Assembly: GCA_019635315.1 (NCBI GenBank)
Contig: JAHBZT010000009.1
Span: 1-64,000, forward strand
DNA length: 64,000 bases
Origin: Rubrivivax sp.
GTDB taxonomy: Bacteria; Pseudomonadota; Gammaproteobacteria; Burkholderiales; Burkholderiaceae_C
Direction: 5' to 3'
This document shows positions 42,013-53,723 of this stretch, piece after piece (the stretch's first letter is position 1; the number at the start of each line of letters is the position of its first letter). The position numbers and the translations under genes were made by a program. The notes below the pieces were generated by a model, which was not told the origin of the DNA, searched no databases, and saw only the letters and a list, made by a program, of their open reading frames with translations.

Positions 42013-42978
42013 TCACATCCAGCCCTTTTCCTTGTAGTAGCGCACCGCGCCCGGGTGCAGCGGCGCGGAGTTGCCGTTCTTGATCATGTCCTTCGGGTCC
42101 AGCGCGCCGAAGGCCGGGTGCAGCTTCTTGAATTCGTCGAAATTCTCGAACACCGCCTTGGTCAGCTCGTAGACCACGTTGTCCGGCACCTTGGCGCTGG
42201 TCACGAAGGTGGCCAGCACGCCGTAGGTGGGCGTGGGGTTCGGGTGGCCGGCATACAGGCCGCCGGGGATGTTGACCTTGGCGTAGAAGGGCGCGCCGGC
42301 GACCAGCTTGTCGACCGCCGGACCCGCGAGCGGCACCAGCTTCGCGCCGCAGGTCGTGATCGGGTCCTGGATGTTGGCGCTGGGGTGGCCGACGCCGTAG
42401 AAGAAGCCGTCGATCTTGTTGTCGCACAGCGCGGCGCCATGTTCGTCGGCCTTCAGCTCGGCGGCGAGCGAGAAGTCCGAGAGCTTCCAGCCCATCGCAT
42501 TGAGCAGTTCCTCGGCCGAGGCGCGCGTGCCCGAGCCCGGGTTGCCGACGTTGAAGCGCTTGCCCTTGAGGTCCTCGAACTTGCCGATGTTGGCTTCCTT
42601 GCGCGTGAGCACCGTGAAGGGCTCCGGGTGCACCGAGAACACCGCGCGCAGGTCGGCGTGCTTGCCGTCCTTCTCGAAGACCTTGCTGCCGTTGACGGCG
42701 TGGTACTGCCAGTCGGACTGCGTGACGCCGAAGTCCAGCTCGCCGGCCTTGATGGTGTTGATGTTGAAGACCGAGCCGCCGGTCGACTCGACCGAGCAGC
42801 GGATGCCGTGCTTGGCGCGGTCCTTGTTCATCAGGCGGCAGATCGCGCCGCCGGCGGCGTAATAGACGCCGGTGACGCCGCCGGTGCCGATGGTGATGAA
42901 ACGCTGCTGCGCGAAGGCGCTGGGCGTGGCCATGACGGCCGCGGTGGCCAGGGCGGCGAGGGTGAGCGTGGTACGCAC
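42013..42978 (-). CDS. TAXI family TRAP transporter solute-binding protein
   Basis: A 321-residue periplasmic protein with signal peptide ([19 protein letters not shown]) and the TAXI signature [20 protein letters not shown], followed by [17 protein letters not shown] and [13 protein letters not shown]. It ends [14 protein letters not shown]. The start is GTG 42978 with an AAGGAG ribosome site eight bases upstream; no ATG fits. Ligands of TAXI proteins include glutamate-like and aromatic or branched acids; none can be assigned here. The aminotransferase gene upstream hints at an amino compound. Confidence 0.92.
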   Translation of the reverse strand: MRTTLTLAALATAAVMATPSAFAQQRFITIGTGGVTGVYYAAGGAICRLMNKDRAKHGIRCSVESTGGSVFNINTIKAGELDFGVTQSDWQYHAVNGSKVFEKDGKHADLRAVFSVHPEPFTVLTRKEANIGKFEDLKGKRFNVGNPGSGTRASAEELLNAMGWKLSDFSLAAELKADEHGAALCDNKIDGFFYGVGHPSANIQDPITTCGAKLVPLAGPAVDKLVAGAPFYAKVNIPGGLYAGHPNPTPTYGVLATFVTSAKVPDNVVYELTKAVFENFDEFKKLHPAFGALDPKDMIKNGNSAPLHPGAVRYYKEKGWM

Positions 42979-43029
42979 GTCTTGAACTCCTTCGGGGTGG
43001 GATGGTGGGTGAGCCGGGGCCGGACAGCT

Positions 43030-44364
43030 TCAGCCGCGCGGCAGCACGTCGTCGATGGCGGCGCCGAGCTTGTCGACCAGCTCTTCCAGGTGGGACATCG
43101 TGGCGGTGAACGGCGGGGCGAGCAATACGTGGTCGCCCTGTGCGCCGTCCAGCGTGCCGCCCGCAGGGTAGCAGAGCAGGCCGCGCGCCATGGCCGCGGC
43201 CTTGATGCGGGCATGGGTCTGGCGCGCCGGCGGCAGCGGGGCCTTGGTGGCGCGGTCGGCCACCAGCTCGATGCCGCGGAACAGCCCGCGCCCGCGCAGG
43301 TCGCCGACGTTCGGGTGGCTGCCCAGGCGCTGCTGCAGCAACGCCTGCAGGCGTTCGCCCTGCGCGCGCACCTGCGGCAGCAGCGGGCGGATCTCGCGCT
43401 GCACCGCCAGCGCCGCCGCGCAGGCCACCGGGTGGCCCAGGTAGGTGTGGCCATGCTGGAAGAAGCCGCTGCCGGCGCGGATGGCGTCGACGACGCGGCC
43501 GTGCACCAGCACCGCGCCGATCGGCTGGTAGCCGGCGCCCAGGCCCTTGGCGACGATCTCGAGGTCCGGCGCCACGCCGTCCTGCTCGCAGGCGTGCAGC
43601 GTGCCGGTGCGGCCCATGCCGCACATCACCTCGTCCAGGATCAGCAACACGTCGTGGCGGTCGCAGATCTCGCGGATGCGCTTCAGGTAGCCCGGCACCG
43701 CGGGCACCGCGCCCATCGTCGCACCGACCACCGGCTCGGCGATGAAGGCGGCCACGCTGTCCGCACCCAGGCGCTGGATCTCCGCTTCAAGTTCGTCGGC
43801 CACGCGCTGGCCGTAGGCCTGCACGCTCTCGCCTTCGCGGCGGCCGCGGTATTCGTAGCATTCGCCGATGTGCGAGATGTCCAGCAGCAGCGACGAGAAC
43901 TGCGCCCGCCGCCAGCGGTTGCCGCCGGCCGACAGCGCGCCCAGCGTATTGCCGTGGTAGCTCTGCCAGCGCGCGACGATGCGGTTCTTCTGCGGCCGGC
44001 CGCGCTCGGCGTGGTACTGCACGGCCATCTTCAGCGCCGCCTCCACGCCCTCGCTGCCGCCGCTGACGAAATAGACATGCGTCAGCCCGGCCGGCGCATG
44101 CGCCACCAGGTCGTCGGCCAGCGCCTCGGCCGGCTCGCTGGTCATGAACGAAGTGTGGGCGTATTCCAGCTTCGCGACCTGCTCGCGCACCGCGGCGACG
44201 ATGGCCGGATGGCCATGGCCCAGGCAGGACACCGCGGCGCCGCCGCTGCCGTCGAGGTAACGGCGGCCGTCGCGGGCTATCAGGTAGGGCCCGTCGCCGG
44301 CGACCGCGACCGGGTAGGTCTGGCGCAGGTGGCGGTGGAAGACATGGCTGGTGCTCGGTTCCAT
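43030..44364 (-). CDS. Class III PLP-dependent aminotransferase
   Basis: A 444-residue omega-aminotransferase-type protein: LIARDGRRYLDGSGGAAV, FVSGGSEGVEAALKMA (PLP phosphate loop), ARWQSYHGNTLGALSAGG, IAEPVVGATMG, LILDEVMCGMGRTG and the PLP lysine in IVAKGLGAGYQPIGAV. Substrate specificity within this class cannot be read reliably. It lies directly upstream of the TAXI binding protein on the same strand, with a 50-base gap, so it may deaminate the transported compound. It is divergent from the CoA-binding protein gene with only 17 bases between starts. Confidence 0.9.
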   Translation of the reverse strand: MEPSTSHVFHRHLRQTYPVAVAGDGPYLIARDGRRYLDGSGGAAVSCLGHGHPAIVAAVREQVAKLEYAHTSFMTSEPAEALADDLVAHAPAGLTHVYFVSGGSEGVEAALKMAVQYHAERGRPQKNRIVARWQSYHGNTLGALSAGGNRWRRAQFSSLLLDISHIGECYEYRGRREGESVQAYGQRVADELEAEIQRLGADSVAAFIAEPVVGATMGAVPAVPGYLKRIREICDRHDVLLILDEVMCGMGRTGTLHACEQDGVAPDLEIVAKGLGAGYQPIGAVLVHGRVVDAIRAGSGFFQHGHTYLGHPVACAAALAVQREIRPLLPQVRAQGERLQALLQQRLGSHPNVGDLRGRGLFRGIELVADRATKAPLPPARQTHARIKAAAMARGLLCYPAGGTLDGAQGDHVLLAPPFTATMSHLEELVDKLGAAIDDVLPRG

Positions 44365-44381
44365 GCCGCTAGTATGCGCGG

Positions 44382-44858
44382 ATGAATGCTGCCGCCGACG
44401 ATATCCCCACCCTGCGCCGCATCCTGAAGGACTGCCGCACCGTGGCGGTGGTCGGGCTGTCGGACCAGTGGCACCGGCCGAGCTACTTCGTCGCGAAGTA
44501 TCTGCAGGACCATGGCTACCGCGTGATCCCGGTCAACCCGCGCTACGCCGGCGGCACCATCCTCGGCGAGAAGGTCTTCGCGAGCCTGGACGAGATCGGC
44601 GAACCGGTGGACATGGTCGACGTCTTCCGCCGCAGCGAGGACGTGCTGCCCATCGCCGAGGCGGCGATGCGCATCGGCGCGAAATGCCTGTGGCAGCAGA
44701 TCGGCGTGGCCAATGCCGAAGCCGATGCACTGGTGCGCGCCGCCGGGCTGGACAGCGTGATGGACCGCTGCACGAAGATCGAGCATGGCCGGCTGTTCGG
44801 CGGCCTGCACTGGACCGGCGTCAATACGCGCGTGGTCTCGGCGCGGCGGCCGGTTTAG
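44382..44858 (+). CDS. CoA-binding domain protein (YccU type)
   Basis: A 158-residue single-domain Rossmann protein: RTVAVVGLSDQWHRPSYFVA, YLQDHGYRVIPVNPRYAG, VDMVDVFRRSEDVLPIAE, then AKCLWQQIGVANAEAD. The CoA-binding fold is the same as in succinyl-CoA synthetase alpha subunits but without the catalytic domain. Members of this group are widespread with unclear physiological roles. It is followed 10 bases later by metY. Confidence 0.88.
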   Translation: MNAAADDIPTLRRILKDCRTVAVVGLSDQWHRPSYFVAKYLQDHGYRVIPVNPRYAGGTILGEKVFASLDEIGEPVDMVDVFRRSEDVLPIAEAAMRIGAKCLWQQIGVANAEADALVRAAGLDSVMDRCTKIEHGRLFGGLHWTGVNTRVVSARRPV

Positions 44859-44868
44859 GGCGCCTGCC

Positions 44869-46176
44869 ATGGCCGACCGCCGCTTCCACCCCGAGACGCT
44901 GGCCATCCACGCCGGCCAGATCCCCGACGCCGCGACCGGCGCGCGTGCGCTACCGATCTACCAGACCACCAGCTTCGTCTTCGACAGCGCCGACCACGCC
45001 GCCAGCCTGTTCAACCTGCAGACCTTCGGCAACGTCTATTCGCGGCTGTCCAACCCGACGGTGGCGGCGCTGGAGGAGCGCGTCGCGGCGCTGGAAGGCG
45101 GCCGCGCCGCGGTCGCGGTGGCCTCCGGCATGGCCGCCGAGGCGCTGGCGCTGATGACCATCCTGCAGGCCGGCGACCATGTCGTCGCGGCCGGCGCGCT
45201 GTACGGCGGCAGCGTCACGATGCTGGCGGTCAACCTGGCCAAGTTCGGCATCGCGACCACCTTCGTCGACGCGACCCGGCCCGAAGCCTTCGCCGCCGCG
45301 ATGCGGCCGAACACGCGCGCGGTCTTCGCCGAGACGCTGGGCAACCCCAGCCTCGTCGTGCTGGACATCGCGGCGGTGGCCGAGGTCGCGCATGCGCATG
45401 GCGTGCCGCTGGTGGTCGACAACACGGTGCCCAGCCCCTTCCTGTGCAACCCGCTGGCGCTGGGCGCCGACATCGTCGTGCACAGCGCGACCAAATACCT
45501 GGGCGGCCACGGCACCACGCTGGCCGGCGTGGTGGTGGAGCTGGGCAAGCCGCAGGGCGGCTTCGCCTGGGACAACGGCAAGTTCCCGGGCATGACCGAA
45601 CCCTCGCCCGGCTACCACGGCGTCAAGTTCTACGAGACCTTCGGCGACTTCGGCTTCACGATGCGCTGCCGCATGGAGACGCTGCGCGTCTACGGCGCCG
45701 CGCTGGCGCCGACCAGCGCCTGGCAGGTGCTGCAGGGTGTGGAGACGCTGCCGCTGCGCATGGAGCGCCACTGCGCCAATGCGCTGGCGCTGGCGAAGTT
45801 CCTGCGCGACGACCCGCGCGTGTCCTGGGTCAACTACCCGGGCCTGGAGGACCACCCGCAGCATGCGCTGCTGCAGCGGCAGATGCGCGGCGCGTCGGGC
45901 CTGCTGGCCTTCGGCGTCAGGGCGGGCGCGGGCGAGGGCGCCGCGGCCGGCGTGAAATTCATCGAGGGCGCGCAGTTCATGAGCCACCTCGTCAACATCG
46001 GCGACACGCGCACGCTGATCAGCCACCCGGCAAGCACCACGCACCGCCAGCTGGATGCCGAGCAGCAGCTCGCCGCCGGCGTGCTGCCGGACATGGTGCG
46101 CATCTCGGTTGGCCTGGAGCACATCGACGACATCCTGTGGGACGTCGACCAGGCGCTGGCGCGCGCGGTGCGCTGA
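44869..46176 (+). CDS. metY: O-acetylhomoserine sulfhydrylase / aminocarboxypropyltransferase
   Basis: A 435-residue PLP enzyme of the Cys/Met family, longer than MetZ as usual for MetY. It has [37 protein letters not shown], the PLP lysine K209 in [17 protein letters not shown], the MetY-type insert with [19 protein letters not shown], and [17 protein letters not shown]. It uses sulfide to form homocysteine from O-acetylhomoserine. With metZ at 13505-14707 the organism has two sulfhydrylase types. ATG 44869 begins the family alignment. Confidence 0.93.
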   Translation: MADRRFHPETLAIHAGQIPDAATGARALPIYQTTSFVFDSADHAASLFNLQTFGNVYSRLSNPTVAALEERVAALEGGRAAVAVASGMAAEALALMTILQAGDHVVAAGALYGGSVTMLAVNLAKFGIATTFVDATRPEAFAAAMRPNTRAVFAETLGNPSLVVLDIAAVAEVAHAHGVPLVVDNTVPSPFLCNPLALGADIVVHSATKYLGGHGTTLAGVVVELGKPQGGFAWDNGKFPGMTEPSPGYHGVKFYETFGDFGFTMRCRMETLRVYGAALAPTSAWQVLQGVETLPLRMERHCANALALAKFLRDDPRVSWVNYPGLEDHPQHALLQRQMRGASGLLAFGVRAGAGEGAAAGVKFIEGAQFMSHLVNIGDTRTLISHPASTTHRQLDAEQQLAAGVLPDMVRISVGLEHIDDILWDVDQALARAVR

Positions 46177-46487
46177 CGGCACGGCCTGCCCCGGGGGGCG
46201 CGGCGGCAGGCTCGACAAGCGGTCGACAGACCGCCATTTCGTCATGGACAAACTCACTTGTTCTGCCTGACCGGCGGGCGCCGCGCGGTCGACGCCCTTG
46301 CAGTGCGATCAAAGTCATGAATGGCCGGAGTACCGGCGCCATTGACCGTTCAGTAGATCTTCGCCGGTCCGATAGTGCTTCGTGTCCAGGACGAAGCGGT
46401 CCTGGCGCTCGGGTCGACCGGCTCGACCGCGTGCCCGGCGGACGCGCTTGCGCCGGTGCCCGTCCATACCAACCGAAGGAGCAGTAC
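46177..46487. other. Gap between metY and chemoreceptor gene
   Basis: About 310 bases without a supported gene. The middle (46230-46390) is visibly less GC-rich than its surroundings, as expected for a promoter region. An AAGGAG ribosome site lies at 46476-46481 for the chemoreceptor. No hairpin terminator with a T-run was found after metY. Confidence 0.5.
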
Positions 46488-48077
46488 ATGGGATTGGCAG
46501 GACTCACCGTGAAGGCGCGTTTGTCGGGTGCATTCGGCTTGCTGGCAGCGTTGGTGCTGGCGGTCGCGGCGCTGGCGCTGCTGGCGCTGGGGCGCGAGCA
46601 CGACGCTTTCGTCAACTACGTGGGCGAGGACAGCGTGCGCGTGCGCCTGGCCAACCAGGTGCTGGACGCCGCGAAGGCGCGCGCCATCGGTGCACGCAAC
46701 CTGCTGCTCGCCACGGAGGCCGGCGAGCGCGACGTCGAACGCGCCGCGACGCTGCGGGCGCACGAGGACCTGCAGGCCGGGCTGGCCAGGCTGCAGGCCG
46801 CGGTCGCCGGCGGCCAGGGCGTCGAGGACGAGGAGCGGCGTGCCCTGGCCGCCATCGAGTCGGTCGAGACGCGCTATACGCCGCTGGCGCTGGCCATCGT
46901 GCAACTGGCCGCCGACGGCCGCCGCGACGAGGCGCTGCAGCGCATGAACGCGGAGTGCAAGCCGATGCTGGCCGCGCTGGTCGGCGCGGTCGGCGGCTAC
47001 ATCACGAGCGCCGAGGCGGTGGCCCGGCGCCACGTGCAGGACGCCGAGACGGCGTATGCACGCAACCGCAGCCTGCTGCTGGCCGCCTGCGTGCTGGCCG
47101 TGGCCGCCGCGCTGGTGCTGGCCTGGACCATCGCGCGCGGCATCGTGCGCGCGCTGGGGGCCGAGCCTAGCGAACTGGGGGCCGTCGCGGCGCGCGTGGC
47201 CGAGGGCGACCTCGGCCCGGTGCCGGGCGCGGCGCAGGCGCCGGCGGGCAGCGTGCTCGCCTCGCTGGGCGCGATGCAGGCCAGCCTGGCGCGCATCGTC
47301 GGCCAGGTGCGCGCCGCCTCGGAGTCCATCGCGACCGGCTCGACGCAGATCGCCACCGGCAATGCCGACCTCTCGCAGCGCACCGAGGAACAGGCGTCCA
47401 ACCTGCAGCAGACCGCGGCGTCGATGGAGCAGATGAATGCCGCCGTGCGCAACAGCGCCGACAGCGCGCGCCAGGCCGCGCAGCTGGCCGCCTCGGCCAG
47501 CGCGGTGGCCGCGCAGGGCGGCGAGGTGGTGGGCAGCGTCGTCGCGACGATGGACGACATCGCCGCCAGCGCGCGGCGCATCGCCGACATCATCGGCGTC
47601 ATCGACGGCATCGCGTTCCAGACCAACATCCTGGCGCTCAATGCCGCGGTCGAGGCGGCGCGTGCCGGCGAGGCCGGCCGCGGCTTCGCGGTCGTCGCCA
47701 GCGAGGTGCGCGCGCTGGCCCAGCGCAGCGCCGGCGCGGCGCGCGAGATCAAGGGCCTGATCGGCGCCAGCGTCGAGAAGGTCGACGCCGGTTCGCGCCT
47801 GGTCGGCGATGCCGGCGCGACGATGAACGACATCGTCGTGCAGGTGCGCCGCGTCGCCGACCTGATCGGCGAGGTGAGCAGCGCCGCCGTCGAGCAGACC
47901 GCGGGCATCGGCCAGGTCAGCGCCGCCGTCGGCCAGCTCGACCAGGTGACGCAGAGCAATGCCGCGCTGGTCGAGGAGAGCGCCGCAGCGGCCGACAGCC
48001 TGAAGCACCAGGCGGCGCGGCTGGCCGAGCTGGTCGGCGTCTTCCGGCTCGGCCACGGCGCGGCCGCGGCCGGCTGA
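46488..48077 (+). CDS. Methyl-accepting chemotaxis protein
   Basis: A 529-residue transmembrane chemoreceptor: first helix about residues 13-35, a periplasmic four-helix-bundle-type sensor (about 36-190, with [14 protein letters not shown]-like segments), second helix about 191-212 ([18 protein letters not shown]), HAMP-like segment to about 270, and a signalling domain whose tip contains [20 protein letters not shown] near residue 370. The tail lacks the pentapeptide that tethers CheR/CheB in some receptors. The ligand is unknown. It is preceded by an AAGGAG ribosome site. Confidence 0.93.
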   Translation: MGLAGLTVKARLSGAFGLLAALVLAVAALALLALGREHDAFVNYVGEDSVRVRLANQVLDAAKARAIGARNLLLATEAGERDVERAATLRAHEDLQAGLARLQAAVAGGQGVEDEERRALAAIESVETRYTPLALAIVQLAADGRRDEALQRMNAECKPMLAALVGAVGGYITSAEAVARRHVQDAETAYARNRSLLLAACVLAVAAALVLAWTIARGIVRALGAEPSELGAVAARVAEGDLGPVPGAAQAPAGSVLASLGAMQASLARIVGQVRAASESIATGSTQIATGNADLSQRTEEQASNLQQTAASMEQMNAAVRNSADSARQAAQLAASASAVAAQGGEVVGSVVATMDDIAASARRIADIIGVIDGIAFQTNILALNAAVEAARAGEAGRGFAVVASEVRALAQRSAGAAREIKGLIGASVEKVDAGSRLVGDAGATMNDIVVQVRRVADLIGEVSSAAVEQTAGIGQVSAAVGQLDQVTQSNAALVEESAAAADSLKHQAARLAELVGVFRLGHGAAAAG

Positions 48078-48159
48078 GCCGCGAGCGGCGACGCGCGCGG
48101 CGGCCCGTGCCGCCCCGGCCGCAGCCGTCTGCGCCGCCGGCCGCGCCGACAATGCCGCG

Positions 48160-48813
48160 ATGGGCGCGAGCGTGCTGCTGTTCCTTCAGGCCATGCTGGT
48201 CGGCCTGGCGATCGCCGCGCCGGTGGGGCCGATCGCGGTGCTGGCCATCCAGCGCACGCTGCAGCAGGGCCTGGCCATCGGTCTGGCCACCGGACTCGGC
48301 GCGGCGGTCGCCGACGGGCTGTACGGCGCCGTCGGCGCCTTCGGCGCGCAGGCGCTGGTGCGTGCGCTGCAGGACTGGCAGGCGCCGCTGGCGCTGGCCT
48401 CGGCCGCGCTGCTGGCGGCGCTGGCATGGCGGATCTGGCACCAGCCGCTGCCGGGGCCGGCGGCGCCGGCGGGCGCCGGCGTGCTGCACGTGGCGCGCTG
48501 GTCGGCGGCATTCGCCAGCAGCCTGGCGCTGACGCTGGCCAACCCGGCCACCGTCGTCTCCTTCGTCGCGGTCTTCGCGCTGCTCGCCGCGGCCAGCGCG
48601 ATGCCGGCGTCGCCGCTGCTGATGCTGGCCGGCGTCTTCACCGGCTCGGCGCTGTGGTGGCTGCTGCTGGCCGCCGTCGTGGCGCGCCTGCGCCGGCACC
48701 TGGATCTGCGCTGGCGGCGGCGCATCCAGCGCGCCTCGGCCCTGTTGCTCGCCGGCTTCGCGCTCGCCGCGCTTGCCGCGGTGCTGCTGGCGCCGGCCGG
48801 CGCCGCGGTCTGA
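48160..48813 (+). CDS. LysE/RhtB family amino-acid exporter
   Basis: A 217-residue membrane protein with about six helices and the family motif AAPVGPIAVLAIQRTLQQG followed by GLATGLGAAVADGLYG. LTLANPATVVSF in the second half is also typical. These proteins export amino acids such as lysine, threonine or homoserine; the substrate is not predictable here. It lies 65 bases before the glutamate dehydrogenase gene. Confidence 0.88.
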   Translation: MGASVLLFLQAMLVGLAIAAPVGPIAVLAIQRTLQQGLAIGLATGLGAAVADGLYGAVGAFGAQALVRALQDWQAPLALASAALLAALAWRIWHQPLPGPAAPAGAGVLHVARWSAAFASSLALTLANPATVVSFVAVFALLAAASAMPASPLLMLAGVFTGSALWWLLLAAVVARLRRHLDLRWRRRIQRASALLLAGFALAALAAVLLAPAGAAV

Positions 48814-48878
48814 GCCGATGGGACCGCGGCAGCGGTCAGAATCGCGCTTTCGGATCACGAAGAACAGCAGGAGACGAC

Positions 48879-51800
48879 ATGGACAAGCCGGCCCCGCCGC
48901 CCGGGCGCGAGCGCATTGCCGAGACCGTCGCGCTGGCCGCGGCCCGCCTGGGCGCCGAGCGCCGCGCCGCCTTCGAGGCCTTCGCGCAGCAGTGGTGCGC
49001 GCAGCTCGACGACGACGACCTCGCCGAACGCGCCGCCGAGGACCTGGCCGGCGCGCTGCTGTCGCACTACCAGTTCGGCGCGCGCCGCCTGCCCGGGCAG
49101 CCGCGCGTGCGCGTGCTCTCGCCGACCATCGCCGACGACGGCTGGAGCTCGCGCCACAGCGTCATCGAGATCGTCAACGACGACATGCCCTTCCTGGTCG
49201 ACTCGACGACGGTGGAGATCAACCGCCAGGGCCTGACGCTGCACCTGATCGTGCACCCCGTGCTGGCGGTGGCGCGCGGCGCCGACGGCGCGCTGGCCGA
49301 GGTCGGCGCGCCGGCCACCGCGAAGGACGCGCAGCCGCCGCGTGCGCGCGAGTCCTGGATGCACATCGAGGTCGACCGCCTGGTCGACGAGGAGCAGCGC
49401 ACCGCGCTGGTCCAGGGCATCGAGCAGGTGCTGGCCGACGTGCGCGCGGCCTACGAGGACTGGCCGGCGATGCTGGCCAGGCTGCGCGACGCCGCCGAGG
49501 AACTGGCCGCGTGCAGCGCGCTGCCGGCCGACGCGGCGGCCGAGGGCAGCGCCTTCCTGCGCTGGCTGGCCGACGAGCATTTCGTGCTGCTGGGCCACCG
49601 CAGCCACGACCTGGTGGTCGAGAACGGCGAGGACGCGCTGCGCCTGGTGCCGGGCAGCGGCCTGGGCGTGCTGCGCGAGACCGACGCCGAGCGCCGCTCG
49701 GCCAGCTTCTCGGCGCTGCCGCGCGAGGCGCGCGCGCTGGCGCGTGCGCAGGTGCCGGCGCTGGTGGTGACCAAGGCCAATACGCGCAGCACCGTGCACC
49801 GCCCGGGCTACACCGACTATGTCGGCGTCAAGCGCTTCGACGCCGGCGGGCAGGTGATCGGCGAGCACCGTTTCCTGGGCCTGTTCACGTCCAGCGCCTA
49901 CAGCGCACGCGTCTCGGAGACGCCGCTGCTGCGCGGCAAGGTCGAGGCCATCCGCCAGCGTGCCGGGCTGCCGCCGGGCGGGCACCGCGCGAAGGCGCTC
50001 GCGCACATCCTGGAGACCTACCCGCGCGACGAGCTGTTCCAGATCGGCGACGACGAGCTGTACGAGATCGCGCTCGGCATCCTGGCGCTGGGCGAACGCC
50101 AGCGGCTGCGGCTGTTCCTGCGCCGCGACCCCTTCGACCGCTTCGTCTCGGCGCTGATGTACGTGCCGCGCGAGGCCTACGGCACCGACCTGCGCATGCG
50201 CTGCCAGCAGATCCTGATGCAGGCCCTGGGCGGCAGCAGCGCCGACTTCGAGGTCGCGCTGGGCGAGTCGGCGCTGGCGCGCATCCACTTCACCGTGCGC
50301 ACGACGCCGGGCCAGGTGCCGGACTACGACCGGCGCGAGATCGAGGCCCGCCTGGCCGCCGCGGCGCGGCGCTGGGTCGACCAGCTGCGCGACGCGCTGG
50401 TCGACGCCGAGGGCGAGGCGCGCGGGCTGGCGCTGTTCAAGCGCTGGTCGACGGCCTTCCCGGCCGACTACCGCGAACGCGTCGGCGCGCGCGCCGCGGT
50501 GGCCGACGTGCGCAAGCTGGCCACGCTGTCCGAGCAGCAGCCGCTGGCGCTGGCGCTGTACCGCCCGCTGGGCGCCGAGCCGCAGGCCTGGGGCCTGCGC
50601 GTGTACCGGCGCGGCGGGCCGGTCGTGCTGTCCGACAGCCTGCCGATGCTGGAACGCATGGGCATGCGCGTGATGGGCGAGCACAACCACCGCCTGGACG
50701 ACGGCGGCGTGCCGGTCTCGCTGCACGACTTCGAGCTGCAGGCCACGGCCGGCGAGGCGCTGGACGTGCAGGAGCTGGCGCGGCTGTTCGAGGACGCGCT
50801 GGTGCGTGTCTTCGACGGCCGCGTCGAGAACGACGACTTCAACCGCCTGGTGCTGGCCGCCGGGCTGCCAGCCGAGGACATCGTCGTGCTGCGCGCCTAT
50901 GCGCGCTACTGCAAGCAGATCGGCTTTGCGCTGTCGCAGGGCACGATCGAGGCGGCGCTGGCGGCGCAGCCGCGCATCGCGCGCCAGCTGCTGCAGCTGT
51001 TCCGGCTGCGCTTCGACCCCGAACGGCACGACGACGCGGCGGCGGCCAGCCAGGTGCACGCCATCGAGCTGGCGCTGGACAAGGTCAGCAACCTGTCCGA
51101 GGACCGCGTGCTGCGCCAGCTGCTGGGGCTGATCGAGGCCACGCTGCGCACCAACTGGTGGCGCACCGGGCGCGGGCACGGCGGCGAGCCCGGGCCGCGG
51201 CGCAGCTTCCTGTCGTTCAAGTTCGACTGCGCGAAGGTGCCGGGGCTGCCGGCACCCAAGCCGATGTTCGAGATCTTCGTCTACTCGCCGCGCTTCGAGG
51301 GCGTGCACCTGCGCGGCGGCAAGGTCGCGCGCGGCGGCCTGCGCTGGAGCGACCGGCCCGAGGACTTCCGCACCGAGGTGCTGGGCCTGGTGAAGGCGCA
51401 GATGGTGAAGAACACCGTCATCGTGCCGGTGGGCAGCAAGGGCGGCTTCGTGCTGAAGAAGGCGCCGCCCGCGAGCGACCGCGAGGCCTGGCTGGCCGAG
51501 GGCATCGCCTGCTACCAGGACTACCTGCGCGGCCTGCTGGACCTGACCGACAACCGCGTCGGCGACACCATCGTGCCGCCGCCGCTGGTCGTGCGCCGCG
51601 ACGCCGACGACCCCTACCTGGTGGTCGCGGCCGACAAGGGCACGGCTACCTTCAGCGACCACGCCAACGCGGTGAGCGCCGAGTACGGCCACTGGCTGGG
51701 CGACGCCTTCGCCAGCGGCGGCAGCGTCGGCTACGACCACAAGGCCATGGGCATCACCGCGCGTGGCGCCTGGGAGAGCGTCAAGCGCAGCTTCCGCGAG

Positions 51801-53702
51801 CGCGGCGTCGACATCCAGAGCACCGACTTCACGGTCGTCGGCGTCGGCGACATGTCGGGTGACGTCTTCGGCAACGGCATGCTGCTGTCGCGCCACATCC
51901 GGCTCGTCGCCGCCTTCGACCACCGCCACGTCTTCATCGACCCGGATCCCGACGCGGCGACCTCGTACGCCGAGCGCGAGCGCCTGTTCCGGCTGCCGCG
52001 CTCGTCCTGGGCCGACTACGACACGAAGCTGATCTCCGCCGGCGGCGGCGTCTGGTCGCGCCAGGAGAAGAGCATCCCGCTGTCGCCGCAGGCGCGCGCG
52101 CGGCTGGGCATCGCCGCCGAGCGGCTGAGCCCGACGGACCTGATCAGCGCCATCCTGCGCGCACCGGTGGACCTGCTCTACAACGGCGGCATCGGCACCT
52201 ACGTGAAGGCGGCCGACGAGAGCCACGCCGAGGTCGGGGACCGCGCCAACGACGCGCTGCGCGTGAACGGCCGCGAACTGCGCTGCCAGGTGGTGGGCGA
52301 GGGCGGCAACCTGGGCTTCACGCAGCGCGGGCGCATCGAGGCGGCGCTGGCCGGGGTGGCGATCTATACCGACGCGATCGACAACTCGGCCGGCGTCGAT
52401 ACCTCGGACCACGAGGTCAACATCAAGATCCTGCTCGGCATGGCGGTCGCCGACGGCGAGATGACGACCAAGCAGCGCAATGCGCTGCTGGCGCAGATGA
52501 CCGACGAGGTCGCGGCGCTGGTGCTGCGCGACAACTATTTCCAGACCCAGTGCCTGTCCATCACCGGCCGCCTGGGCCGCCAGCTGCTGGACCAGGAGGC
52601 GCGCTTCATCCGTTTCCTCGAGAAGGCCGGCCGCCTGGACCGCGCGCTCGAATACCTGCCCGCCGACGACGAGATCGCCGAGCGGCGCGCCGCCGGCGGC
52701 CAGCTGACGACGCCCGAGCGCGCGGTGCTGCTGGCCTACTCGAAGATGTGGCTGTTCGACGAGTTGCTGGCCAGCAACCTGCCCGAGGACCCCTGGGTCG
52801 CGACGGCGCTGGCGCGCTATTTCCCGGCCACGCTGCGCGAGCGCATGGCGGGCTGGATCCCGCGCCACCCGCTGCAGCGCGAGATCGTCGCCACCCATGT
52901 GCTCAACAGCATGGTCAACCGCGTCGGCGCGACCTTCGTGCACCGCCTCTCGGAGGGCACCGGCACGCCGCCGCCGCTGGTCGTGCGCGCCTACCTGCTG
53001 GCGCGCGAGGTCTTCGGCGACGTCGCGCTGTGGCAGCAGGTCGAGGCGCTGGATAACCAGGTCCCGGATGCCGTGCAGGCCGAGCTGCTGATCGAGGAAG
53101 GCTGGCTCACCGCGCGCGCCACCGGCTGGTTCCTGCGCAGCCGCCGCCTGGCCGAGCCGATGGGCGAGACGATCACGCGGCTGCAGGGTGCCGTCGCCGC
53201 GCTGGCGCAGCAGCTGGCGCCCGCCGCCGGCGCCTCGCCGCGCGCGCAGGCCTGGGTGCAGGCCGGCGTGCCGGCCGGGCTGGCCGCGCGCGTGGCCGCC
53301 GCCGGCGGCCTGCTCGACGCGCTGGACATCGCCGAGGTCGCCGACGCCGTGCACTGCGGCTTCGACGACGTCTGCGCCGTGCACGCCGGCATCGGCGAGC
53401 GGCTGGGGCTGGCGCGCTTGCGCGCCGCGATCGACGCGCTGCCCGCCGGCCAGTACTGGGAGCAGCGCGCCAAGGCCGCGCTGGGCGAGGACCTGGCCGA
53501 CCTGCGGCGCACGCTGGCGCAGCAGGTGCTGGCGGGCGCCGCGAGCTGCGGCGACGGGACCGCCGTGCTGGACGCCTGGGCCGCCGGCCAGAGCGTGGCG
53601 CTGGAGCGCGCGCAGCGCATGCTGGCCGACCTGGCCGAGGCGCCGCAGGCCGACCTGGCGATGCTGTCGGTGGCCATGCGCCAGCTGCGCGACCTGGGCT
53701 GA
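48879..53702 (+). CDS. gdhB: Large NAD-specific glutamate dehydrogenase (180-kDa class)
   Basis: Oxidatively deaminates glutamate to 2-oxoglutarate with NAD. The protein has 1607 residues, as in the class described from Streptomyces and Pseudomonas. The N-terminal regulatory half contains ACT-like parts ([18 protein letters not shown] near residue 100). The catalytic region starts around residue 810 with [19 protein letters not shown] and [13 protein letters not shown]. The nucleotide-binding part contains [16 protein letters not shown] near residue 1140. A CAGGAG ribosome site precedes ATG 48879; the frame is open upstream through the LysE gene but without similarity. Downstream, 21 bases away, lies a glutamate-semialdehyde dehydrogenase, so the pair channels proline/arginine/histidine-derived glutamate into the TCA cycle. 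Confidence 0.95.
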   Translation: MDKPAPPPGRERIAETVALAAARLGAERRAAFEAFAQQWCAQLDDDDLAERAAEDLAGALLSHYQFGARRLPGQPRVRVLSPTIADDGWSSRHSVIEIVNDDMPFLVDSTTVEINRQGLTLHLIVHPVLAVARGADGALAEVGAPATAKDAQPPRARESWMHIEVDRLVDEEQRTALVQGIEQVLADVRAAYEDWPAMLARLRDAAEELAACSALPADAAAEGSAFLRWLADEHFVLLGHRSHDLVVENGEDALRLVPGSGLGVLRETDAERRSASFSALPREARALARAQVPALVVTKANTRSTVHRPGYTDYVGVKRFDAGGQVIGEHRFLGLFTSSAYSARVSETPLLRGKVEAIRQRAGLPPGGHRAKALAHILETYPRDELFQIGDDELYEIALGILALGERQRLRLFLRRDPFDRFVSALMYVPREAYGTDLRMRCQQILMQALGGSSADFEVALGESALARIHFTVRTTPGQVPDYDRREIEARLAAAARRWVDQLRDALVDAEGEARGLALFKRWSTAFPADYRERVGARAAVADVRKLATLSEQQPLALALYRPLGAEPQAWGLRVYRRGGPVVLSDSLPMLERMGMRVMGEHNHRLDDGGVPVSLHDFELQATAGEALDVQELARLFEDALVRVFDGRVENDDFNRLVLAAGLPAEDIVVLRAYARYCKQIGFALSQGTIEAALAAQPRIARQLLQLFRLRFDPERHDDAAAASQVHAIELALDKVSNLSEDRVLRQLLGLIEATLRTNWWRTGRGHGGEPGPRRSFLSFKFDCAKVPGLPAPKPMFEIFVYSPRFEGVHLRGGKVARGGLRWSDRPEDFRTEVLGLVKAQMVKNTVIVPVGSKGGFVLKKAPPASDREAWLAEGIACYQDYLRGLLDLTDNRVGDTIVPPPLVVRRDADDPYLVVAADKGTATFSDHANAVSAEYGHWLGDAFASGGSVGYDHKAMGITARGAWESVKRSFRERGVDIQSTDFTVVGVGDMSGDVFGNGMLLSRHIRLVAAFDHRHVFIDPDPDAATSYAERERLFRLPRSSWADYDTKLISAGGGVWSRQEKSIPLSPQARARLGIAAERLSPTDLISAILRAPVDLLYNGGIGTYVKAADESHAEVGDRANDALRVNGRELRCQVVGEGGNLGFTQRGRIEAALAGVAIYTDAIDNSAGVDTSDHEVNIKILLGMAVADGEMTTKQRNALLAQMTDEVAALVLRDNYFQTQCLSITGRLGRQLLDQEARFIRFLEKAGRLDRALEYLPADDEIAERRAAGGQLTTPERAVLLAYSKMWLFDELLASNLPEDPWVATALARYFPATLRERMAGWIPRHPLQREIVATHVLNSMVNRVGATFVHRLSEGTGTPPPLVVRAYLLAREVFGDVALWQQVEALDNQVPDAVQAELLIEEGWLTARATGWFLRSRRLAEPMGETITRLQGAVAALAQQLAPAAGASPRAQAWVQAGVPAGLAARVAAAGGLLDALDIAEVADAVHCGFDDVCAVHAGIGERLGLARLRAAIDALPAGQYWEQRAKAALGEDLADLRRTLAQQVLAGAASCGDGTAVLDAWAAGQSVALERAQRMLADLAEAPQADLAMLSVAMRQLRDLG

Positions 53703-53723
53703 ACCCGACCGGACCGACCTGCG

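Noticed and set aside
40570-44385. Rightward open frame of about 1270 codons opposite the TRAP, TAXI and aminotransferase genes
   Set aside because: Low-complexity His/Arg/Gln-rich translation spanning three genes on the other strand; a GC shadow.
46349-46375. Possible FliA (sigma-28) promoter upstream of the chemoreceptor: TTCAGTAG, 11 bases, TCCGATAG
   Set aside because: The -10 half resembles GCCGATAA, but the -35 half matches only about half of TAAAGTTT; too weak to list as a feature although the context is attractive.
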